From the NCBI GenBank assembly GCA_949287085.1, contig CASEER010000001.1, forward strand, positions 1 through 64,000: a stretch of DNA of 64,000 nt, written 5' to 3'. This DNA is from an uncultured Coriobacteriaceae bacterium. Its GTDB lineage: Bacteria > Actinomycetota > Coriobacteriia > Coriobacteriales > Coriobacteriaceae. A program made the translations under genes and the position numbers. Shown one piece after another: positions 7,618-16,789 of the stretch; within the stretch, counting starts at the first letter, position 1, and each line of letters begins with the position of its first letter. Below the pieces are notes generated by a model, which made no database searches, was not told the origin of the DNA, and worked only from the letters and a program-made list of their open reading frames with translations.

Positions 7618-8625
7618 CTACGCCCGGTACGAGAGGCGCGGGGTCCATCCCACTACGGGCTTCTCGCCCTGAAGCACCTCGTCGATCGTAGCCGCCATAC
7701 CGGCAAGCAGGCTGCTCTCGCTCACGGTGAGCGTCTGATACCCACCAGCCCGCATGAGCTCGCGCATGATGATAGATCCAGCAAGCATCATGGGCGCGCG
7801 CTGCGGCTGGATGCCCTTAAGATGGCGAATCTCCTCCACCGTCAGCGTGCTCATGCGCTGCAGCTGCTCCTCGATCTCGGTCAAGCTCAGATCGTGCAAA
7901 TGCACGAACGACGAGTCATACGGTTCAAGCTCGTAGACGAGCGACACGAGCGTGGTGACCGTTCCCCCTACCGAGATGAACCGGCTCGGGCGGTCGGCGA
8001 ACGTATCCCAATACAAGGCAAACTGCTCATGCGACCACGCCGCAGCGGCATCGATCTCGTCCCGTGCGGGCGGGTCAGCGGTAAAGAAGCGATCGGTAAG
8101 GCGCCGGCAGCCAATGTTGAGCGACTGCACGTGCTCAACGTCAATGGACGAAACCGCGGGATCATAGGTTCCCACCACGATCTCGGTCGAGCCGCCGCCA
8201 GGATCTGCCACCGCAATGCGCTCGCCCGGAAAGTCGTGCGCCACGCCGTAGAACGTAAGCCGGCCCTCCACCTCGCCGGGAATAACCTGGGGCTCCAAGC
8301 CGAGCGCGCGCAAGCGGCAGAGCAGGTCCTCGGAATTCTTGGCATCGCGCGCCGCGCTCGTAAGCGTAACGCACGTAGCAACCGCCCCAAACGCCTCGGC
8401 TTCCTGCACAAACGTGCGGCACGCGTCCTCCACCCGATCAATCGCGTCTGCGCGGAACCGGCCCGTCGCATCCACGTCTTTGCCCATATCGGTGATGACC
8501 GAGTGCTTGCGCGCATCGACGATCACGCCATCCCGCAGGCGCGCGAGCGACAGGCGCGACGACACCGTGCCCAGGTCAATGGCTGCAATGCGCACGCAGC
8601 CGTCCGAATCGTGTTCAAGCGTCAT
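7618..8625 (-). CDS. Ppx/GppA-family phosphatase
   Basis: A 335-residue member of the exopolyphosphatase/guanosine pentaphosphatase family, which belongs to the actin-like ATPase superfamily. The two phosphate-binding motifs are visible as AAIDLGTVSSRL near residue 12 and DPGGGSTEI near residue 145. It hydrolyses polyphosphate or pppGpp; which one cannot be told. The length fits the short two-domain form without an HD domain. The start at 8625 was chosen for GGAGG five bases upstream; an in-frame ATG 15 bases earlier is possible. It follows the FtsB/DivIC-like gene, a common actinobacterial arrangement. Confidence 0.9.
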   Translation of the reverse strand: MTLEHDSDGCVRIAAIDLGTVSSRLSLARLRDGVIVDARKHSVITDMGKDVDATGRFRADAIDRVEDACRTFVQEAEAFGAVATCVTLTSAARDAKNSEDLLCRLRALGLEPQVIPGEVEGRLTFYGVAHDFPGERIAVADPGGGSTEIVVGTYDPAVSSIDVEHVQSLNIGCRRLTDRFFTADPPARDEIDAAAAWSHEQFALYWDTFADRPSRFISVGGTVTTLVSLVYELEPYDSSFVHLHDLSLTEIEEQLQRMSTLTVEEIRHLKGIQPQRAPMMLAGSIIMRELMRAGGYQTLTVSESSLLAGMAATIDEVLQGEKPVVGWTPRLSYRA

Positions 8626-8703
8626 AAAGGCCTCCGTCATACAACGCGCCCGCGGGGCACCGGCCACCGCGGGCTGCACTCACGCCTGCAGTTTACGCCC
8701 GAG

Positions 8704-9666
8704 CTACTCGCCCGTCGAGGACACCGTTTGCCCCTCGACGCCTTGGTAGAAAAAGAGCGCATCGAGCACATGAATGTACCAGGGGGCATCTTCGGCAACG
8801 GCGCGCTCGGCAGCCTCGACTTCCGCGGAGGTAGACGGCGCGCTCTGGGCATCGTCTGACGCAGCGTCACCGGTCTTGCCCTTCGAGGCGTCCGCCTGGT
8901 CCGCGGTGCTGCCCGCAGCATCTGCCGTCCCGGCGTCGGCGGCGCTGTTCGCCTGGTCCTTGGCATCCGCACTTGCGCCCTGGTTGCCCTGCGCGTCGGC
9001 GGCGCGAGCGGCACCGTTGGCACCATCAGTACCGTTGGTCTTCTTTGCCGAGGACGCCGCCTTGCTACTCGCTGCGGCATCATCTGCATCGTTCGCCGGA
9101 GAATTCCCTGAAGACTGACCGGAATCGCTTGACGATGTGTCGTCATCAATGCCAATGACCTCAACCGCGTGCTCGCCCGGCATCACGAGCCCCAGCTTTT
9201 TGCGCGCCGTCTCCTTGATGCCCTCCGTCGAGAGCAGTTTGTCAACCTTTGCCTCGAGCTCTTTGTTGTACGCCTCGCGCACTTCGAGCTGGCGCGAAAG
9301 GATGTCGCCCGTACGGTAGGCCGCGTAATAATCGCGCGCCGGGAAGTAGATGCTCACCGCTACCGCAAGCGCCACCGCGCCGTAAAAGGCAAAGCGCCAC
9401 GGGCCGGTGGTAATGGCGTAGAGCGTCTGCACCACGCGGTTGTCGGTGGCGTAGCGCATAAAGTTAGACCGACGCGTGCGCGCCCGTGCGCGGCGCTCCG
9501 CACCAACCGAGGCGTGCCCGGTACCTGTCGCACTCCTCCGCGTACCGCGCGACGCCGGCGCCGCCCACAGCCGATCGGCCGCCGAAGCCTGCGCACCTGC
9601 CATGCGCACCGACGCTGCCGGCCGCTGAGCGTATGACGAGGTCGAATTGTAACGATAGGTATCCAT
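8704..9666 (-). CDS. FtsB/DivIC-like septum protein with long Ala/Asp-rich tail
   Basis: A 320-residue single-pass protein. After a basic N-terminus of about 90 residues, a membrane segment near residues 95-115 is followed by a coiled coil (SRQLEVREAYNKELEAKV) and KLGLVMPGEHAV, the pattern of the septum formation initiator (FtsB/DivIC) domain. The next 110 residues are a low-complexity Ala/Ser/Asp tail, ending in WYIHVLDALFFYQG. Its position between enolase and a Ppx/GppA phosphatase matches the eno-ftsB-ppx neighbourhood of actinobacteria. It probably scaffolds the divisome outside the membrane. The start at 9666 has only a weak AAGG site. Confidence 0.82.
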   Translation of the reverse strand: MDTYRYNSTSSYAQRPAASVRMAGAQASAADRLWAAPASRGTRRSATGTGHASVGAERRARARTRRSNFMRYATDNRVVQTLYAITTGPWRFAFYGAVALAVAVSIYFPARDYYAAYRTGDILSRQLEVREAYNKELEAKVDKLLSTEGIKETARKKLGLVMPGEHAVEVIGIDDDTSSSDSGQSSGNSPANDADDAAASSKAASSAKKTNGTDGANGAARAADAQGNQGASADAKDQANSAADAGTADAAGSTADQADASKGKTGDAASDDAQSAPSTSAEVEAAERAVAEDAPWYIHVLDALFFYQGVEGQTVSSTGE

Positions 9667-9884
9667 GGAGCGCCTTGTTTGGTTGAGGTGTGTTTGCGCG
9701 TTGTCCCCATTATGACACGCGCCGCGCGCCGTGATGCCGAAACTTTCTTCGCGTCGCCCAAAAGCGCAGGGCTGGGCTCCACCCCACACACCATCTCAAC
9801 CAAAGCCCCACACATGGGCAGCAAGGCTTGGCCGCGCCTGAGGCCTTCCCAAGCGCAATGGCGCGCAGCGCCGGGAGCGAACGC

Positions 9885-11255
<1,371 letters not shown>

Positions 11256-11427
11256 TTATGCGAGGCATTCCGGGAACGTGCTTCTTGAGGCGATAGGAGC
11301 ACGAGGATTACTGCGTCTTGATTATTAGACCTGCGGAGGCATCGCTACTGCGGTTTTCGCACACTGCATTATGGATTCCCCGAATAGTTCGTTATGGGTT
11401 TTTCGCCCATTGCGTAAAACGCCGAAT

Positions 11428-11458
11428 GGGTTGAAAGGAACACGTCCCCAACCAACCC
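11428..11458 (+). repeat. Dispersed 31-bp intergenic repeat, copy 1
   Basis: This copy reads GGGTTGAAAGGAACACG then TCCCCAACCAACCC. It differs at two positions from the arms at 20787-20890 and at three from the copy at 33440-33470. It lies just past the mazG stop, in the gap before enolase. It looks like a REP-like or MITE-like element. Confidence 0.75.
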
Positions 11459-11467
11459 CCAACCAAC

Positions 11468-12400
11468 CTATTTGGCTTTGTTCCAGAGGTCGTTGAGTTC
11501 AGAGGTAGAGAGGCTCTCCAGCGCGATGCCGCGTGAGCGTGCCGCCGCCTCCATGGCGTGCCAACGCGCGCGGAACTTCCGCGTGCTTGCGCGCAGGGCT
11601 TCCTCGGCGTCGATGCCCTCTTTGCGCGCCACGTTTACCAGCGCAAACAGCATGTCGCCAAACTCCAACTCGCGCGCCGCGCTGCCCGGTTCCTCCGCTT
11701 CGAACTCGGCGCGCTCCTCGGCCACCTTATCCCACACGTCGGCCACGGTATCCCAATCAAAGCCCACCTTGGCCGCGCGCTTGGATACCTTCTGCGCCTG
11801 CATAAGCGCCGGAAAGGCCTTGGGCACGCTGTCGAGCAGTCCTTCGGGTGCAGGCTGCGCGGCGGGCTCCCCGGCCGTAGCGGCGCCAGCCCCTACGCCC
11901 TCGCCGGCCGCGGCGTTGCGCTCGGCGCGCTCTTCTTGCTTTACGCGGTCCCATATGTCGAGCACCGCGCTGGCATCCTGCGCCGCGCCGCCCCCGCCAA
12001 ACACGTGCGGGTGGCGGCGGATGAGCTTCTCGTTGAGCTCACGCACCACATCTTCAATGGTGTACGCACCCGCGTCCGCCGCAATCTGTGCATGAAGCAT
12101 CACCTGCATCAGCACGTCGCCGAGCTCCTCGCGCAGATGCTGCTCGTCACCCCGCTCGATACAGTCAACCGCCTCGTATGCCTCCTCGATCATGTTCTTG
12201 GCAATCGAGGCATGCGTCTGCTCGCGGTCCCACGGGCAGCCGTCGGGCTGGCGCAAGCGCCAGATGGTCTCGGTCAGCGCGTCAAAGGCATCGCGCGCGT
12301 CGACGCGTGTCGAGCGGTCGCGGACGGCTGCTGTGGGCTCGGCGTCGCAGGCCGCCTCTTCGTCCTGTGCCGCGCGCACCGCCTGGTCGCTTTGAGCCAT
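11468..12400 (-). CDS. mazG: MazG nucleotide pyrophosphohydrolase
   Basis: A 310-residue protein with two MazG-type helical units. The first (about residues 40-150) carries CPWDREQTHASIAKN and the Mg-binding EEAYEAVD...EELGDVLMQVMLH pattern. The second (about 210-300) carries the EERAEFEAEE...ELEFGDMLFALVN version. It hydrolyses nucleoside triphosphates to monophosphates and is linked to clearing aberrant nucleotides and to stress signalling. A Gly/Ala-rich spacer of about 40 residues separates the units. It starts three bases past the phosphodiesterase stop, so both are one transcript. Confidence 0.93.
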   Translation of the reverse strand: MAQSDQAVRAAQDEEAACDAEPTAAVRDRSTRVDARDAFDALTETIWRLRQPDGCPWDREQTHASIAKNMIEEAYEAVDCIERGDEQHLREELGDVLMQVMLHAQIAADAGAYTIEDVVRELNEKLIRRHPHVFGGGGAAQDASAVLDIWDRVKQEERAERNAAAGEGVGAGAATAGEPAAQPAPEGLLDSVPKAFPALMQAQKVSKRAAKVGFDWDTVADVWDKVAEERAEFEAEEPGSAARELEFGDMLFALVNVARKEGIDAEEALRASTRKFRARWHAMEAAARSRGIALESLSTSELNDLWNKAK

Positions 12401-12403
12401 GCT

Positions 12404-12973
12404 CTACGCCTCCTCGAGCACCACGTGGCGGAACGCCTGCTCAAGGGGCTTCCCGCTCTCATAGATGCCATAGCTGTGCGAGCCGTCCTTAGGGATGGAC
12501 ACGCTGCCCGGGTTGAACGCCCACACGCCCGGGTGCGCCGGAGCCGCCTCGTTCACCTTCACGTGCGTATGACCGTATACGACCACCGCACCGGCAGGCA
12601 GTGCCGGCAGATGGTCAACGCTGTTGTGGAAGCCCGCGCCAAACACGTGGCCGTGGGTCAAGAACAGCACGCGGCCGTCTTCGTCTACAAGTTGCGCATA
12701 GTCCGCCATGCAGGGGAAGTCGAGCACCATCTGGTCGACCTCTGCATCGCAGTTGCCGCGCACCGCGACGAGCTTTCCCGTGGCGGCAAGCTCGTTGAGG
12801 AGCGGCGCCACGCGCTTGGGGCCGTATTCGCGCGGCAGGTCATTGCGCGGACCGTGGTAAAGCAGGTCGCCCAGCAGCACCATGCGGTCGGGCTGCTCCC
12901 GCTCAATAGCTCGGACTAAGCGCTCCATCCAGTATGCGGAGCCGTGAATATCGGATGCTATAAGAACCTTCAT
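12404..12973 (-). CDS. YfcE/MJ0936-family phosphodiesterase
   Basis: A 189-residue calcineurin-like metallophosphoesterase with all the metal motifs in order: IASDIHGS, GDLLYHGPRND, VRGNCDAE, THGHVFG and YGHTHVKVNE. Family members hydrolyse simple phosphodiesters in the cytoplasm; the physiological substrate is not known. The start at 12973 follows AAAGGA by six bases. It is directly upstream of mazG with a three-base gap. Confidence 0.92.
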   Translation of the reverse strand: MKVLIASDIHGSAYWMERLVRAIEREQPDRMVLLGDLLYHGPRNDLPREYGPKRVAPLLNELAATGKLVAVRGNCDAEVDQMVLDFPCMADYAQLVDEDGRVLFLTHGHVFGAGFHNSVDHLPALPAGAVVVYGHTHVKVNEAAPAHPGVWAFNPGSVSIPKDGSHSYGIYESGKPLEQAFRHVVLEEA

Positions 12974-13050
12974 GAGTTGTCCTTTCGCTCGCTCGTATAA
13001 ACAGGGTAGCAAAACCGCCGCGCGCAGCTGAGCCGGCTGATGCCGCGTAA

Positions 13051-13088
13051 CGAAAACGGCTGAATGGCAACGGGGCCATCCAGCCGTA
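13051..13088 (-). terminator. Terminator of the small membrane protein gene
   Basis: The stem ACGGCTG-ATGGC with GCCAT-CAGCCGT (13056-13068 with 13075-13087) is followed on the minus strand by TTTTCGTT, between the membrane protein stop and the phosphodiesterase gene. Confidence 0.75.
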
Positions 13089-13163
13089 TTCTTGGGCGCC
13101 AGAGCGCAACATGGATCGTGACAACGTGCCGAGAATCGCAGCAGTGAAACGCACGACGCGGTA

Positions 13164-13541
13164 CTAGTTGAGCGCCTCGATGCGCACCGCGCGCGAGAAG
13201 TAGTAGTAGACCGCCACGATTACCAAGTTTATAATCGCCGGCCACACGAATCCGTTGAGGAGCACGTAAACCACCACGGCAACCGCGTTGAGCACGAGCG
13301 TGAGCAGCGTGAGCCCCACGTAGGGCGTTGCGTACGCGCGAGCAGGCCGGTTGGCGGCGCCAATACCCCACACGCCCAAGAACAGGTCGAGCACGCAGGG
13401 AATCACCGAGCAAAGGGCGAGCAGCAACGCCGGCGAGCTATTGGCAAATCCAATGGCCACCGACGACCACCACGCCATGCCCAGGGTCGCAATCACCGAC
13501 ACGAAACTCATGATCTTGAGCATCTTTTGATTCTGAGACAT
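13164..13541 (-). CDS. Four-segment membrane protein of unknown function
   Basis: A 125-residue protein with four hydrophobic segments (about residues 10-30, 38-57, 70-90 and 95-115) and short loops. I do not recognise its family. The start at MSQNQKML (13541) is preceded by GGAAGGGGAA, which is better than the upstream in-frame ATG codons in a basic low-complexity stretch. It is followed by its own terminator and appears to be a single-gene unit. Confidence 0.7.
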   Translation of the reverse strand: MSQNQKMLKIMSFVSVIATLGMAWWSSVAIGFANSSPALLLALCSVIPCVLDLFLGVWGIGAANRPARAYATPYVGLTLLTLVLNAVAVVVYVLLNGFVWPAIINLVIVAVYYYFSRAVRIEALN

Positions 13542-13669
13542 ATCGTTTCCCCTTCCGCGCGGCGCGTGCCCGCGCTGGCCACGTTGGTCACCTTCCCCCA
13601 TGATACCCATCCGCGCGGCACTCGACCATGGCGGCGCGAGCGCCGGGGTGCTGCCGGCAAAACAAATTG

Positions 13670-14817
13670 CTAACGTGTGCTCTCAGCACGCGGAACCGTA
13701 TCGCAGGTTTCCATGTAGCGCTTGAGCAAACGCATGCGGAGCGCTTGCAGCGCCTCGCTATACCGCTCGCAGTGAACGAGGTTCACCGTCTCCAGGGGAT
13801 CTTGCGCCAGATCATACAGCTCATCATCCTCATACAGGCGCATAGTGTATTTGAGATTACCCATGCGAATCATGCAGGCCTTGGTGTGCTCGGGCCCTTC
13901 GCTCTCCTGCGTAGACAACCGGGGCCAGTGCCGCTTGTCCGGCGTGCACCCACGCTCCATGGCCTGCACCTCACCATGAAGTCGACCTCCCTCGCAGATG
14001 ACGCAGTCGCGGTGTGGCACCTCGCGCGCAAGCAACGGAACCAACGACACGCCCAATTGATCCCACGAAAGATGCACCCCCGCAAGTTCTGCGATGGTGG
14101 GAACGATATCCGTCAATTCGCAGAGTTCTGACGAGACACGCGGGGTAACCTCAACACCTTGATGCGGCTTGACAATCAAGGGCACCCGGCACACCGGATC
14201 CTCAAAACAGTTTTGAACCTTTTCGGCAATCGAGTAATCCCCCGTGTAATCACCGTGGTCGCTCCACACCAAAACATCCGTGTCACGCGCCAGGCCCGAA
14301 GCTTCGAGCACGGCCGACAGGCGCCCATAGTAGCTATCAAATTGGCTCACCATGGCAAGGTAGGTGGCGTGCAACTCGTTGAAGCGTTCCTCACCCCAGT
14401 GGCCCAAACGCTGCTTTGAGCGAATAGCCTGCAGCATACTTGCCCGGTTTGCGCATGTTGCAACATCGGGACGACGCGGGGGCAACGCATCCCGATCGAT
14501 GGACGAATACCACGGATCCGCGCACGCATACGGCGGGTGGGGCAAGGCGAGCGTGCAATAGATGAAAAAGGGCTTGCTCTGGTTTGAAGCTGCATACGTT
14601 TTGAGATAGTTGCATACCGCGTCAACGCAGCCCTCATCAACCTGTCGATAAGGGCTGTCCTGTGGAATCTTTCCCACGTAGAAGGAATAGTACGTATCGT
14701 CTTCGTCGTGAATGCGGTCCTCTGGCCCCACCATCTCAGATTCTGGAGAAAAGGGTGCTGGGACGTCCTTGGTATCAAAAGGGCGCACGCCGTCATAATA
14801 GATGTCGCAATAGCGCG
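13670..14817 (-). pseudogene. Sulfatase, N-terminal part missing
   Basis: About 380 codons match the middle and C-terminal parts of an arylsulfatase-type enzyme: CDIYYDGVRPFDTKD, IYCTLALPHPPYACAD, VWSDHGDYTGDYS, VPLIVKP and LYDLAQDPLETVNL. The N-terminal region with the CxPxR or SxPxR formylglycine site is absent, and the frame closes upstream at a TAG beside base 14818. There the sequence switches to an unrelated reading frame, so a deletion has joined two genes. Without the catalytic residue it cannot act as a sulfatase. It probably came from a glycosaminoglycan or mucin-glycan operon, given the PTS remnants beside it. Confidence 0.8.
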
Positions 14818-15012
14818 CCTTTCGCTATTGGCAAACGTATTAAACCAGTGAGCCCCCAAGCCACGAACTGCATCGAGAATCTCACGCAATGCATCGGCTG
14901 AGAAATACTTGAGCTCGTCAGCCTCAAGATGCTCGTCGATGTAGCGCTGCTCTTTATAGCGCTTTGGCGCTACATGAACAGAAACGTCAAACATACGCCC
15001 CATGCGTCTCAC
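14818..15012 (-). pseudogene. 5' fragment of an unidentified gene fused to the sulfatase remnant
   Basis: From an ATG at 15012, four bases past the end of the PTS IIB gene, about 65 codons read MRRMGRMFDVSVHVAP... to GAHWFNTFANSE, then run out of frame into sulfatase sequence. The segment with its alternating strand and helix (REILDAVRGLGAHWFNTF) resembles the start of a TIM-barrel glycosidase, but I cannot name a family. A short inverted repeat, AATAGCG/CGCTATT, sits exactly at the join. It is a decayed remnant. Confidence 0.6.
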
Positions 15013-15015
15013 CCC

Positions 15016-15495
15016 CTACTTCAAATAGTCCTTGAGCATATAGCCTGAATCTTCCGGCACCATGTTGCAGGTAAGCTCAACACCAGCATCCATAAGCCGC
15101 TTAAAGGAAGCCGCTTCCTCGTCAGTCACGCTAATCGACTGCTTGATCTGCGTCGTTCCCGGGCGCTTGGCCAGATTGCCCACGTTCACCGACGTGATGT
15201 CGAGGCCAAGGTCGCGCAAGCGCCCAATGACGAGCGGCGAATTAACCAGGAGGAACACACGCTGACCGCGATACTTTCCCGCCTTAATATTTGTCGCCGC
15301 CTTCTCGACCGAAATGAGCGACGTTGCAACGCCGGCAGAAGCGGCCATGCGGAGCACCTGTTTGCGCATATCGTCGACAGCTACGTCATCATCGGCGACC
15401 ATAATGCGCGTTGCCTGCAGGCGACGCGTCCACATCGCGGCAACCTGTCCGTGAATCAACCGGTCATCAATGCGCACATGAACAATGCCTTCCAT
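15016..15495 (-). CDS. PTS IIB component, mannose/fructose/sorbose family
   Basis: A full-length 159-residue IIB domain with the hallmark VRIDDRLIHGQVAAMW, where His15 is the phosphorylated residue, and later LLVNSPLVIGRLRDLG and VNVGNLAKRPG. It would pass phosphate to a sugar imported by IIC/IID. TAGGAG six bases upstream supports the start. It is the only intact-looking gene in the locus: IIC and IID are fused remnants just upstream, and no IIA is present. It is therefore probably non-functional for transport unless it pairs with components elsewhere. Confidence 0.9.
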   Translation of the reverse strand: MEGIVHVRIDDRLIHGQVAAMWTRRLQATRIMVADDDVAVDDMRKQVLRMAASAGVATSLISVEKAATNIKAGKYRGQRVFLLVNSPLVIGRLRDLGLDITSVNVGNLAKRPGTTQIKQSISVTDEEAASFKRLMDAGVELTCNMVPEDSGYMLKDYLK

Positions 15496-15504
15496 GGCAA
15501 ACTC

Positions 15505-15930
15505 CTAACCGAGCAGGTGCAGGTTGTACAGGACAATGGCGAGCACGACTACCAAGATGATGAGACGCGTGGAGTTCATGTTCTTGCGGCCCAGCATCCA
15601 ATAGGAGAACGCTACGAGCAGCACCGGAATAAGGCCCGGCATAATCTGGTTCAAGAAGTCCTGAACCACAATGTCAACGTCGCCCGTCGTCCACGTGAGC
15701 GGAACCGTCGCGGTAATCGTCGACGGAATGAGGGCACCAATGACCGTCATGCCCATCATGACCGTAGCGTCGGTGATGAGCTTGAGCTTGTTGCCCAGCT
15801 TGCCCACAATCTGCTGGCCAAATTCGTAGCCCAGGAACATGAATAGGCCCGTCGTCATGTCACCCATAACAATGCCGGCAAGCAAACCCGTCACCACGGG
15901 CTTGTTCAAATTGAAATAGGTAAACGTCTG
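15505..15930 (-). pseudogene. Fused remnants of PTS IIC and IID
   Basis: About 25 codons of a mannose-family IIC (NLNKPVVTGLLAGIVMGDM, the usual first-helix motif) continue in frame, near base 15846, into the C-terminal quarter of a IID protein. The IID part has a KLITDATVMMGMTVIGAL helix, a QDFLNQIMPGLIPVLL helix and a final ILVVVLAIVLYNLHLLG helix. Most of IIC and the first two thirds of IID are missing. Its upstream end is joined, out of frame, to the RpiR remnant near 15917-15930, so it has no convincing start. It is a deletion product. Confidence 0.8.
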
Positions 15931-16465
15931 CAGAACGGGCAACCCGTGCGCCAAGCTCCATGGTTTCAAGGTCTTCGATGCAAATCACGGTGAGACCGAA
16001 TTTCATGAGCTTGCTTGCCAAGTCCTGTGCCGGGAAAAACGATGCGCCTTTGCCGCAGATAAAAATGCGCTCAGCGTGCTCGAGTAGATCGATAGCCTGA
16101 AGAACAGCGTTTTGATCGAGGTTTTCGTATGTTTGACGAAGTGACGCAATGGTTTCCTGATAGATGGCGCCAATCACATCGTTGATGGGACTCGCAAGCG
16201 TTACGTCCCCGCCCGGGCTTTTAACCTGCCGGTTCAAACGCATGCGCTCCTCGTACAGCTTCATTTTGAACTCAACGAAGCCGCAGGAAGCAACCTTTTG
16301 AACAAACTTGATGACGGTCGATTGGCTTACCCCTATATGTCGAGCGGCCTCGGCAGAGCTCATCTGACCAAGCTCGTCCCCACAATTCAGAAAAAACGAG
16401 GCAATCTTGCGCTCCGTCTCGGTGAACGTGGCGTCGCGCTTTGAAATCTCCGCTCGAATGCCCAT
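15860..16465 (-). pseudogene. RpiR-family regulator, truncated in its SIS domain
   Basis: The N-terminal RpiR helix-turn-helix (ARHIGVSQSTVIKFVQKV) and the first part of the SIS sugar-binding domain (RIFICGKGASFFPAQDLASKLMKFG) are intact. After about residue 185 the reading frame enters PTS IIC DNA in another frame and stops at 15860. RpiR proteins bind phosphosugars and control linked PTS operons; the missing SIS half should abolish ligand sensing. The start at 16465 is set by GGGGAGG five bases upstream. A cre-like site lies about 100 bases upstream. Confidence 0.8.
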
Positions 16466-16565
16466 AGAGCCTCCCCATGTATAACTCACAGAAGTGCACA
16501 GCTTCCGCGCGCATAGGAATTTTTAATTCCTTCAAGGCGATTACCCCAGACGTTACAAAAATGGG

Positions 16566-16579
16566 CGTAAGCGGTTACA
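16566..16579 (-). promoter_or_regulatory. Candidate cre (catabolite) site
   Basis: On the minus strand the sequence TGTAACCGCTTACG matches the CcpA/cre consensus TGNAANCGNTNNCA at all but the last base. It lies about 100 bases ahead of the RpiR start, in the 324-base gap before larC, where carbon-catabolite control of a PTS operon would be expected. No CcpA gene is in this window, so the call is tentative. Confidence 0.4.
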
Positions 16580-16673
16580 GAGCGAGAACGACGGCTTTAC
16601 ATTCCCCATACATTGAGCAACGGCATCACATGGCTCGCCTTGCTGCCCAACCAGCCCAGAGAGCAACCTCATG

Positions 16674-16703
16674 AAAAAAAGCCCCAGCTCGCAAGCCAGG
16701 GCT
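16674..16703 (-). terminator. Terminator of the larBC unit
   Basis: On the minus strand a stem GCCCUGGC/GCUGGGGC (with two G-U pairs) is followed by seven T's, about 85 bases after the larC stop. It is a good Rho-independent terminator. The rest of the gap up to 16466 holds only the RpiR upstream region. Confidence 0.75.
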
Positions 16704-16789
16704 TCGATGGCAGAGAGCAAGGGCGCCGGAACGCAGCGACGAGCAGGGGCACCGAGACGCGGCGAGCAAGAGAGCAGACGCCCCGCGAG

